Source: Madurella fahalii (lineage: Eukaryota > Ascomycota > Sordariomycetes > Sordariales). From it: 64,000 bases of DNA. A program made the position numbers and the translations under genes. The notes beneath the pieces are model-generated. The model was not told the origin of the DNA and did not search any database. It worked only from the letters and a program-made list of their open reading frames with translations. Location of the stretch: the NCBI GenBank assembly GCA_029876055.1, contig CM056876.1:5146001-5210000 (forward strand). The letters are read 5' to 3'. Shown one piece after another: positions 34,001 through 44,622 of the stretch (its first letter is position 1; each line of letters begins with the position of its first letter).

Positions 34001-35102
34001 TCAGCCCAACAAAAGCCTCGTCACCCCTGCAGCAGAAAACGTCGCAGCTACCGTCAAGAAGCTTGACGTCGACAGCAGCGAAATCCCGCTGACCCCATGC
34101 CCAGATGTGCAGCCTCCGGCCATCCTAGACCCCAAGATCATCAGGAACCCACCAAGGCCGGCCATTATGGGCGAGATGGCCACATCGGACACTTGGCCAA
34201 GCACCGGAACCGTCCTCGAAAGCAACCACGCCCCTCCCACAACCCCTACCGAGAACAGGATATTCCTAAGCCCCTTCGGCCAGTCGCCCCTCAGCAGCCT
34301 TCCAACATCCTCATACGAAGTCGACGTCCCCACCAAGACACCCCTCAACAGCAACGACACGGTTTGCGCAGCCGCAATCAGCAGCCCCCCGAGCGCGGGG
34401 TGAATCTTCGCCTGGGGACCGACAGCGACCCTCGATGCCGCAGCGACAACCAAGACACACACCGCCTGGAAGGCGGCCGCCGCCGCGGGTCTGCTGATTC
34501 CCAGCGCTTCGTACACCGTCGTCTTCTCGGCCACCTGGGGCCGCCGTTGCTGTTGCTGCTGGGTCGTCTCGCTCTCGGGCGGGCGGCGCGACGACGCCAG
34601 CGACCAAACCCACCCGGCCAGCACCGCGCCGCCAAAGGCGGACCAGCCGGACCGCACGCCCACGCCGAGCTGGGCGAGGACCGTGCCGGGACAGGCGCCC
34701 GAGAGCGCCATGCCCGTGCCGAGCAGGCCGCCGCCGATGAGGTTGCCGTCGTAGGCTGAGAACAGGCCGAGGGGAGAAGCGGGGAGGGGCGGGAGGTGGG
34801 TGAGGGAGAGGGTCTGCGTGGCAGTTACGAGCAATCTGTAATGGAGGTGAGCGGCGGCAAAAGTAGAAAGGCTGAAAGGGTGGCGAGGAAGCGCGTCGGT
34901 TCCCGGCTGGAGTGAGGTGCTCCTGCGGTCCGAAGAGACGCCCTCAGGGAGAGACGTACGTGCTACCCGCGGCGGCCGCTAAAAATGTCTGGAGCATGTG
35001 AAAGTTGGTAAAGTCGAATTGGGAGAGGATGGTGGCGGGTTCGTAGACGCCCGAGGCGGTTAGGGCGGCGCCAAAGGCGGCGCCCGAGAGGAGGTTGTTC
35101 AT
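34001..35102 (-). CDS. YeeE/YedE-family sulfur transporter
   Basis: Two exons, 34960-35102 and 34001-34835 (124-nt intron), giving 325 aa. The protein is almost entirely membrane-embedded, with two pseudo-repeats. The first carries GNLIGGGLLGTGMALSGACPGT and the second carries GSRMAGGCTSGHGVSG. These SGACPG and GGCTSGHG motifs, with their conserved Cys residues, mark the YeeE/YedE (DUF395) family, which takes up thiosulfate or related sulfur compounds in bacteria. The intron splits a Thr codon (GST|LLVTATQ). Exon 1 (MNNLLSGAAFGAALTASGVY) supplies the first helix, so the 34834 start seen in the long frame alone is not the true one. A Gln run (TTQQQQQR) lies in the central cytosolic-type loop. 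The gene faces the persulfide-dioxygenase gene across 1133 bp. Confidence 0.88.
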
Positions 35103-36235
35103 GGGCTCGGTATTGTACCGTACAACCCTTGCTTGTAGCCTGAATGGGATCGCTTGGCTGGCGACGGAACCTCGTGCGCTATCACCGCAGGGGTTTTATA
35201 GAATCTGCCTACGGACGCCGCGGCCCGAGATTCACTACCAAGAGCTCTGCTCGGCGAGCGGGGTGGGCGAGGACCGCTTGCTGGCAAGGGGGACGTGGGC
35301 ATGCCATTTCGTCGCTGTGAGGATGATGGGAGTAAGGAAATCAAAAGTTTGGCAAAGTGTGGGTTGCCGGCTCGGCTTTCCCTGCTGCCTAGGAGAGGTG
35401 CGTGTTTCGAGTGCTGGAAAAGCAAAAGTCAAGCACTGGTTCTGAATCAGGCGTGGTGCATCCTGCGCTAGCAGCCCTGCAATCGCGCAACCACAGGGAC
35501 CCGAGACATGCGGCGCGGCGCGGCGACCACAGCGCTGGGTCCGGTGGATCCCCCAATTTCTGGTCGCCGATGTGACAATGCGTCCTCGGGCTCCTGCAGT
35601 CCCAGCCCCGCTGCTCCCGAAACCCGGGGTCGAGTGGAGCCCTACGCCGGCGATCTGCATCAGGCGGCCGTGCCATCCCGGTCCATCAACGTCGCACATC
35701 GCCGAGCAGCATAAGCCAGATGCCTCGAGTTCCACACCAGAACGATGGATTCGAGGTCCCCGATACACAGGGCGCGAGATTGCGCTGATGTCCGACCCTT
35801 ATGCGCCGTGCGGTTGAGGGACCGAAGCGCGCCACCATCATCCGTGATGATGTGATGACGACTGTCATCAGGCCGAAGGGCATTGAGCTCGGCCGAGATT
35901 TCTACGTGTTGCCCGCAAAGCATGCCATTTGTTCGCGGCCTCGGCGACAAGATGCGATCCATCGGTAATGCCAACCCATATTCTTTTGTCAGGTCTCAGT
36001 TTGCGGGCCAGCGGCAGATTTTTTGAGGTTGTTCGGAACGCGAGGCACGCCCGGCTTTGGCGACACGATTTGACCCTCGGGGCAGAGCATCATACCCAGA
36101 ATCACGGCTTTGTTCCCAGGTACTCACGGTTCCCCCCAAAGCTTATATGAGAGGGCCTCACCTAGCCTGTACCTATACCTAGCTTCGACCTCTCATCATC
36201 AGCACAACCCAGGCCCGCTACACTCTCGCCCAACC
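35103..36235. promoter_or_regulatory. shared divergent region of the sulfur-module genes
   Basis: These 1133 bp lie between the divergent starts of the YeeE-type transporter and the ETHE1/Blh-like hydrolase. A minus-strand TATAAAA is at 35194-35200. The plus-strand gene has only a weak TATA-like TTATATGA near 36146. Open frames up to 177 codons in here lack family features. Confidence 0.5.
35194..35200 (-). promoter_or_regulatory. TATA box of the YeeE-type transporter gene
   Basis: TATAAAA on the minus strand lies about 92 bp upstream of the ATG at 35102. Confidence 0.5.
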
Positions 36236-37268
36236 ATGACCCAACCCGCCGTCCACTCCTGTTTTGAGCCGGCTACCTCGACCTGGCAGTATGTCGTAGC
36301 TGACCCGGCAACCGGAGCTGCAGTCATCATCGACCCCGTGCTCGATTTTGACCCAGCCCGCAACTTCATCTCCACAGCGTCTGCCGACGCCCTGCTCGCC
36401 CTGGTCAAACACAACGGCTACACCGTCGAGCGACTGCTCGAGACGCATGCCCACGCCGACCACCTGACTGCCGCCAAATACCTGCAACACCGCTTGTCCG
36501 AGGTCGGCAAGAAGCCCGATATCTGCATCGGAAAGAGGATCACGGAGGTCCAAGAGCGGTTTGGACGGCGATATGGGATCGCGCGGGATGAGTACAAGGG
36601 CGTGTTTGACAAGCTGTTTGATGACGACGAGGTCTTTAATGTCGGTCAGTTCGAGGCCAAGGCGGTGCATCTGCCGGGACACACCCCAGACCACCTGGGG
36701 TACTTGATCGGAGGTACGTGTTCTCTTCGAAACGTCGCCAAACCGAGCTGCTAACTCACCCGCCAAGATAATGTCTTCTGCGGCGATTCTCTCTTCAATG
36801 CCGACGTCGGTTCAGCACGCTGTGATTTCCCAGGCGGAGACGCCCATAAGCTGTTGGTCCACGGCTTCCCCTTCCCCACGGCATGATCCTGGGCCTTCCC
36901 ACAACTGACGTCTCTCCAGTTACAACTCGGTCACCGCCAAGCTCTTCTCGCTCCCCCCCAACCATAAAATCTACACCGGCCACGATTACCCGCCGGCCGG
37001 GCGAGACCGACCGCAAGCCTCCATGACAGTTGCCCAGCAGAAAGAGCGCAACAAGCACCTAAAAGCCGGCACGTCCGAGGACGACTTTGTCCGCTGGCGC
37101 GCCGAGCGGGACAGCAGCCTGGCCGAGCCACAGCTCATCCACCAGGCGCTGCAGTTGAACATCCGTGCCGGGGCCCTGCCTTTGCCGAGCACTACTGGTG
37201 GCGAGGGACGAGGTAGCGACAGGTTGCTGCATGTACCGGTCAAGGTTGAGGGGGGAAGGGTGTGGTAA
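36236..37268 (+). CDS. ETHE1/Blh-type persulfide dioxygenase, metallo-beta-lactamase fold
   Basis: Three exons: 36236-36713, 36768-36852 and 36920-37268, giving 303 aa. The metal-binding motif THAHADH, later HLPGHTPDHLGY, the persulfide-dioxygenase signature SARCDFPGGDA and the distal YTGHDYPP are all present. Human ETHE1 (254 aa) oxidises glutathione persulfide to sulfite in mitochondria. Here no obvious mitochondrial presequence is seen. The C-terminal 65 residues (TVAQQKERNKHL, then AEPQLIHQALQLNIRAGALP) resemble the extension of bacterial Blh-type hydrolases rather than ETHE1. Exon 2 is only 85 nt; its donor is the unusual GTTGGT, but both junctions keep phase and rebuild DAHKLYNSVTAKL. 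The gene is divergent from the sulfur transporter. Confidence 0.9.
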
Positions 37269-38154
37269 GCTTACGCATAGCGTCCTTGCTCCCTGGGGTA
37301 CTGTGCATACCTGGAGTACCTCCACAAGGCTGCGGACATGGTGGGCAACTGGATGTCAAGACGGGTATGCAGCAAAAGATGATTTTGCCCCAATACCACG
37401 CCCCGCGTCATTAATGGCCCGATTGCCCAATGCTTTGCCGCTTTGGAGTGCATTCCCCATAACGTTACACTTCTGGTCGAGCAAACGACCAACACGCAGC
37501 TAAACGAAATGAGCTTATCTCGCCACCCGCATAATATCGGTTCATTAGCACGGCTCTTTCTCGACGAGCCAACCTTCCCCCCTCCGGCTTCCCCGCGTTC
37601 AGCGAGAGGAAAAACACAGACAATAACACATCTGGGCCTAGCCCTATCTTACCGGCGGTAATGGTCACTCAGGCAACAACACAGAACGCGCACAAACACG
37701 GTGGGATGCTCGGTCATCGGGGCCATCTCGAACCAAAAAAAAAAATCCATTCGTTCATTGTATCCTGCGTTCGTCCTGCTCGACGCCCATATATAGACAT
37801 GGCAGAGCAACCAGCTACATCCCAATCCAGCCATGCAAAGGAGTGTCGTGTCGTCGTACGTACTCTTTCCAGAGTAGCGTAGCGGGTATCTCAAAAAATG
37901 CCGGGCCAAAATACCAAAACCAAACCCAGAGTCCAAGAATGCAAATCATAGACATTAGCCAAGGAGTGTCGTGAAGATCGTATCCCTCCCATCACCATCT
38001 TTTCCGTTGTCCCTTCATTAATCCGTAAGGAGCGTAAGAAGAAAACGGTCCCAAACCGACCATTAAAACCAAGCCTTTTTCCGGTCCAACCCAAGCCCAC
38101 AAATTACTAGTAAGCATTAAGAAGTGAAGATAACACCGAAACTCGGCCTATCGT
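37269..38154. other. convergent 3' region
   Basis: These 0.9 kb lie between the stops of the persulfide dioxygenase and the convergent glycoprotein gene. The content is moderately A-rich with no supported gene. Confidence 0.45.
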
Positions 38155-40593
38155 CTACAAGAACAGGACGGCGGCCAAGAACGAAGCCAGCAGGCTCCCC
38201 AGGCCAAAGACGCCAGACGGGGCCACCCTAGCCGGCGCAGCAGCAGTGGCAATGGGCGGCAATGCCGTGCCATTCGTGGCCGACGTTCTGAACGTGGTAC
38301 TGCTGGTGCCCAAGGGCGGTGCGGTGGTCGATGGCGAGGCAGTCGCCGAGCTCGACTCCGGCTCGCTCGACGATTCCTCAGCCGAGGTCGTAGTCGAACT
38401 AGTCGGGATGGGCTCAATGCCCGTGTCTGTATTCGGCGGCGCCTGCGTCTCGGATGTGATGGTCGGCGTTTCCGTCACTTGCGTCTGCGCTGGCGGGTTG
38501 GTGACCTGCGACTGTGGCGGCTGAATGTCGCAAAAGTCAACGAACTGCGCAAACTTAGGCTCTAGGTACACCCGTCTAGTAAGCTGCACATTGGCAGTGT
38601 GGAGTTCGATACAATCATTACAGCGGTCGTAAGCCACGCGGAAAACAGCCCCTTCTCTGCACAAAGCCGGCGACTGGCCGACGCGCTGGCACTCCAAGTA
38701 AGCGGTGTTGCATTGTGAGTAGCAAACCGCCGGTACGATTGTATCGTCGCGCTTTGAGAGGAGATGCGCGTAGCCTCGTCCGTAATGATGCTTCTTTGTG
38801 GTCGTGGTCACCGACGAGGTAGGCTCAGGCGGGAAGTGCGAGATGGTCGCCTGCGAGGTCCAGTCACCCGTCAGGATGGTCGTCTTCTTGCCGTCAACCT
38901 TGGTGACAACCTCGTTAATCTCGAAAATTTCGTAGCTTAGGCCAAATGCCTCAGGGTTGAGGTTGAAGTAGCCCTCGGTCGGAGGATACCAGCCCGTCTC
39001 GTTCGTCGGCCATTCAATCCACGGGAAATATGGAGCGGGCCTGCAGTGCCGCGGGTCGCACAGGAAGTCGTCACTCGGCGAATCAGGCCACAAGTTACAG
39101 CCGCTAGGCTTCGGCGGCATGCAGACGAATCCGGGATCACAACCCCACGTCTGTCGATCCGAGGTCCTTCCGGCAGGCGCAGTGAATGAAGGTGGCAGAG
39201 CACTGCAAACAGAGATAGACGTTGTGACTGTCGGGCCCGGCACGGATACCGTAACCGGTGGCAAGGTGCTCGTCCTTACGTCCGTCACCGTGGGCCCGGG
39301 TATGACCGTCGTGATTGTCGTTCCATCCTCTGTCACGGTGATGGTGATGGGGGGAGAACAGTGGTGAACGTGGTGAGAATGGTAGAGGCAGGGAGCGTCG
39401 TGACGCTGACTACCGTGTCCGTGACCTCTCTCGTTAACGTGCTCACACTCGTCAAGGTAGCGGTCACTATGTCGGTCGTTGTGGATGTCTCGGTGGTGAA
39501 GATTGTCGTGCTGTTGGTGACGGTGAATAGATGGGACGTGACAAAGGTGATGACCGTGGTGAAGGTTGTCGTCTCCACCACCGTCGTAGGTACTAATTCC
39601 GTAATCGTCGTCGGAATCGTTGTCGGGACCGCGATTGAGATAGTTGTCGGGACTGTGGTGGGGATTTCGGTCGTCTGTGGTGGTCAGTAACGGGCTTTCC
39701 ATGCGGATTTGTGCCTGCCGTGGCTCTTTGGTCGAGGAACTCACATAGATCGATGTCACGGTATCCGTCCTCCATACAGTTGTCGGGGTCGTCTGGATGA
39801 CCGTCTGGGTCGTTGTTGTCGTCTTCCATATGGTGGTCGTGATAGTCTCGCATTTTTTAAAGAACCCTTTGCAAGACGTCATGACATGGGCTTCCGGGAA
39901 CGACTGGCCAGGTTAGTTTGGGTCCGTGATGTGGCTCGAAGTACTCACAGTCGTGTGGACCAGCAGCTGCGTCCTGGTGACAAACTCGGTTACTCTGCGT
40001 CTGATTAGCGGAGAGCAGGCCAAAACTGGCAAATCGAGCTCACCCGTAGGAGACGGTCGCCGTGGCTGTAGCCATGGCGGTCGCCGTAGCAGTAACACCA
40101 ACGCTGACTTCGTTAATCTGGGTCGTCATCCAGCTCACAGTTTCCATTGCAGTAGCCGTGGCCGTGGTTATCTCTGTGACAGTCTCCGTTACGGTGACCT
40201 ACTTCATGTCAGTGACGGGCCGAAAAACAATGGGCAAGAGAGCATACCGTGACTGCGGAGGGCGTGAGTGTCTCCCTGCGTTGCTGTTAGAAGGTTCGCG
40301 GACATGCGGATCAGGCTCTCATACGTGACGCTGCTACAGTCAGCAAGGGCCTAGTCGCTAGGTACACAGACATCTACTCACGTTATTGCGCTTCCCGTTT
40401 CATACTGGGTCTCGGTGTAGGTGACAGTCGTCTGGTCACACAAAACTGGGGGAAGCTGCTCGTAATTGTCTTCACTCGACCCGGCCGAATGGTCGGACAC
40501 ATTTGTCCTCCGATATACTGATTCCTCTACCGCAAACGAGAGGTGAACAAGGGACAAGGCCCCCAGGCCGCGGATCAGTCCTGAGAGATGCAT
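38155..40593 (-). CDS. Thr-rich GPI-type secreted glycoprotein, intron-rich, one frame break
   Basis: Seven exons read on the minus strand: 40382-40593, 40325-40333 (9 nt), 40248-40275, 40044-40198, 39949-39994, 39745-39903 and 38155-39674. Codon phase is kept at every junction, e.g. AIT-SVT-ETLTPSAVTVTVTE and HTT|SFPEAHVMTSC. The start MHLSGLIRGLGALSLVHLSF is a signal peptide. A Thr/Val repeat region (VPTTISIAVPTTIPTT and similar) is followed by a Cys-containing domain (GCDPGFVCMPPKPSGC, VCYSQCNTAYLECQRVGQSP). A Ser/Thr/Pro stalk and a hydrophobic end (GVFGLGSLLASFLAAVLFL) suggest GPI anchoring. Inside the last exon the repeat frame ends unless one base is added at the six-G run 39349-39354; with it the total is exactly 710 codons. 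An undetected intron there is the alternative. No enzymatic domain is seen; a cell-wall or surface role is inferred. Confidence 0.7.
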
Positions 40594-43500
40594 TGTGCCC
40601 AGGTGTAGCCGTTAAACGAAGAGCGAAGGCAGTCTCTAAAGGGGAACGAGAGTGAGAGCAACAAGCGAGGTGGATATTAATGGGTGAGAAGAGGCCGAGA
40701 GTCGGCGGTGCCTGCCGATCATATAAAGAAAGAGGGTCGGGCGGGATCGCACGCGGCTCACCGTGGAACTCTCGGTGGAAAATAGCCCAACGGCTGACAA
40801 GCTTGGCAGGCCGCTGTCACAAGCTCACTCGTCGATTAACGTCACGCCAGGCTGTTCAGCTGGACAGGAAGCTCTCTTCTGGTCCGTCGACTCTGACCTT
40901 ATCACGTATCTCGAGCGGCGGCGACTTTGCAGAGTTCACTAGGAGAGTCAGAGAGAAAGCACAGACAGGAAGCTGGGAGCTCGAGAACCCCAACAAGTGC
41001 CTGCCTGCATGGCAGGACGGAGAGCCTGTGCTCTGTGGTGCCCTATCGAGGGACATGGGTTGCCGGGGCGGGAGCTCTGCACCCCTGCTCGTGGGGACAA
41101 CAGCTCCACAACCCACCCAACCTGGTCGTTGCACCCACGTCCGAGAAACGGGAAGCCAATGACATGAGGGGAGAGCGGCCTCCACCTGGCCGCTGCCCAG
41201 AGCTCGCCCAGCTAGCAGCATCTCCGCTTTGCGCTTTTCCCATAGGGCTCGTTATAGGCTGTGTAAACAGAATATCGGCGAGATATGTCTCCTAGATCCT
41301 GCGACATTCACGGGCTGGCCGCGTGGCGACGGGAACTAGCAGCACAACAATAGTCGTGACCTTCTAATTGACTCGAGAGCATTCGGGAACGACGAACGTT
41401 ACATTCCCGGCGGGGCTGGGGACTTGGACAGTGAGCAGAGCAGAGAGGCCAGGCTGGAGAGCGGGAAGACCGCTGAGTGGCTGGTAAGCCCCGAGAAGCT
41501 GAGCAGCGAAGTGACTCGCCAGGATCCACGTCAACCCCTCTTCTCCGGAAGCCCGTATCTGGGCCACCCACGTCAGGCCTCTCCCAATCGAATGCGGTGT
41601 CGAGCCACACTGCATCTGGGATTGCAGATGGCGACCGGGTTCGACCAGGGCACCCGCACCGCGATCGAAGTGGCAAGACGGGATGGCAGAGTGGACGGAT
41701 CGCTCCACTATCAAGAGTAGACGCACGGGAAGCCGCAGGAAGCATGCAACCGGGTACCTGAAGGGAGGTGTCCGCCTGTCACCTGCTGCTATCTAACAGC
41801 GAGAGTGGCTGTTGGTGATTTCAATATCTTGCCATGTTTAGCCGTGATCGGAGTCGGACACCCAGCAGCGGTGCCTTGCAGCGAACAGCCAACGGCGCCT
41901 CGCTAGCCCAGCCGTACACTAAAGATGGAAGCAGCCACAGAAGGGACGGAGACAGCGGGCTGCAGGGCCGCCACGACGCCGGGGGAGTAGGTAGGTTAGG
42001 TTAGGCTACTGCAGGTTTTCGGGACCGGCACTGTATCGTCCGAGAAGACACGCACATGTTTGCAGAGCTCCAAAGTGAGGAAATCGCCAATCATGATCGG
42101 GGACGTTGACAGCGGGAAGCAATCCCTGCCAGGAAGGAGCTCGAGGAGCTGGCACTGTTTGATTGGGTGATCGGCCATGATGTTTCCTGTTCCCGGTCTA
42201 GCACGGTGGGGCGGGATGGCGTGAGTCCCAATATGGCGGGGTGGGCGGGGCAGGCTGCCCTAATTCGAGTTGACATGGGCCCCGCTCCTGCCTAGCAACC
42301 CAACGAACAAACAGTCAGCATCCCAGCGGTATGATCTGTTGCACGACCCATAATAGGAAACAATCCCGCCAGTTGTGTCGTGAGCACTAGCAAAAAGGGC
42401 CCGTATCTGCCGAGCCGGCGGGTTGATTGTCCGCTTACGCAGGGCGAACGGTGTCGCCGTCTTTGCCCAACACAGATCCAGAACGGAAAGAACGCGATCG
42501 AAGTACTCGCACCACTTCTAGTTCCCGCTTCAGTGTCGAAGATTGAGAGAGCAAGATGTTGGGACAGTTGCTACCAACCGGAGCGCCAGCACCCGGCAGT
42601 TCGCCACAGCAGCCGTCCGTCTTGACAGCAAGGCGGGTGTGATCGTTGTTCTGCATCCTGCCGGGTATTGGATGGGGAAGGTTGCACTGGTCATGAAGGA
42701 GGTGCATCCTGCAATCGCGCAACAACACGAGGCTTGGCTCTTCGAGGTTGCCACAATTGCGATAGCTACACATTCACAGCATTCTCGTAAAACAGAGGGG
42801 ACGGAGGACGTGGATGTCGTTGAATCTCCGGTGGCAGCTTCCCTTGGTTAGGCCCTTTGGGCCAAGGTCGGCCTTTGACAGCTCGATCGTTCATGTTGAT
42901 CTCGGAACCGCCAATGTGCGCAAGGCTGAGCCAACCTTCCCCGTCCGGCCAATGGGCATCCGGAGGGACGGGACCGGAACCTGGTGGGTGCCATCCACCC
43001 TACAAAAAGCCATTCTTCCGGCTCCCTCGTAGTAAATCAGCCGGTAGAGGAGATGAGGGCCACGGGCAGTGCACCGCGTCTCGACATCGGTTGAGCAGTG
43101 TCTATCGCTCCTGAGCTTGCACCACGGCAATGCGGCACAGGCTTCGGTTCGGTTGCCGAGATCGATACTCAGCCCGGCATAATGGCCGGCGCCGGCGGTC
43201 GCACTCGGCGAGCAGCCACGCGGCAATAGCTGGCACAGGTTGCAGCGGCATCTCTTTCTGCGTACACAATCCGCGCTTGGGGTTGCTCAAGCTCGGCTTC
43301 GAAGAGGGCAAATCTCCTCGGCGTCACTTACACGATCTAGCAACGGCCTCATCCATTCCCGGATTCCTTGCCAGTCCCATTCTTCCTCAGTTCCGTTCTG
43401 CTCCTGACCTGGCGGCAAGCACTCTCCCGTATCCTATCAGCAGACAGCTACGATTGTTGCCGCACAATCCTTGTTCAAGATGTTGCTCTCGGTCAGCATC

Positions 43501-44622
43501 CGCCTCATTACCCTGCCAGTCCGATTGAGAAGACAGATCTACAGATCTAGACCCGGCCTGTTTCACGTCAAGAAGCTAGGAATGTCGAACAGCTCGAGGA
43601 GGTGCTCGGGCCGATATGGAGGGGGCAGTGGCATAACCTGCGGGATGAGCCGCCCCACGATGCTTGTGTAGCCCGGCAAAGGCGTTCCCGTTCTCTCCTA
43701 GATACCTCGAGCATTTTGTCCATTGAGGCAACCTCCTTCATGGTAACACCACCGGCACTGCTCTGCATCGTTGTCTTCGCCACTACGGAAAAGTTGACAA
43801 GGTCACTCTCAACCACTGTCGGCTGCTGTTCATTTAGACGCTTCTGCTCACGATACCTGTGGCAAAGCGCCGGCCGTAGAGCTTCCGTAAGGCTGTCTCC
43901 GGCACGACAAGCTGCCAGTGCGTCTAGAACGCGACTACCATGGCACAAGTGAGCGGCCCATAGTACCTAGAGCTACGAGCCGGCGTCTCCAGCGAGCAAA
44001 GTCAAGATTGGCCTCTGGGATACAATGCAATGATGTGCAGCCAACCTGCAGCCCGTTGCTACTTAAGCAAATTGGCATGGCTCGGTCAGGCGAATGCGTG
44101 CGATTCGCAGTACCCAGCCCTTGCTTGCATCATGGCGGTGACTGGATGGGGGGGAGTGGTTTCCTGCCTCGCCACAATCTCTGGACGAGGAGCCGGCAGG
44201 TCCTGCGGCCAGTCCACCAATAGAAAGCGATCAGGTTCTGCGATGGTGGCTGCCGGGGAAAAAGACGCACCTCTCACGATTGGTTCGACTTCCTGCGGGG
44301 TCCAGTCTTGGCCGTAGTCAGCTTGGGTTCGGTTTCTGCTCTTGGATCGATTCCAGACGGTCGGCTCGGAAGGATGGATGCCTGGCTTCTTTGCTGGCCT
44401 TATTCATGGAAAACCCATGCTTCACGGCATGCTATCGCCCGCACGGCGACGTTCCTGAAACCCCGTGACCGGCCGTCTTCTTGCTGAAGCCCTGACGGGT
44501 AGACTCCTCACACCAGCCCTCGGGGTTGCCCAAGATCAAGTTTTTGCGGATGCTGTAGTGACAGCGCCCTAGTATTGCATCGTCTTCCCGTCCTTTTCAT
44601 TCCTCAACAGCCGAAAGCCGCC
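40594..44622. other. 4.0-kb gene-poor region
   Basis: No frame has a recognisable domain. The longest, about 160 codons near 40.7-41.2 kb and 126 codons on the minus strand at 43568-43948, lack family features; the latter has a regular Val/Lys/Glu pattern and might be a gene remnant. A short TTAGG-type stretch at 41990-42005 is too short to call telomeric. Nothing else is supported. Confidence 0.4.

Noticed and set aside
33768..34403. 211-codon plus-strand open frame
   Set aside because: It overlaps the YeeE-type transporter exon in antisense; the transporter has strong motifs and this frame has none.
41988..42006. TTAGG-type stretch suggesting an interstitial telomere repeat
   Set aside because: It has only about three imperfect TAGGT/TTAGG units and no TTAGGG array; too short to interpret.
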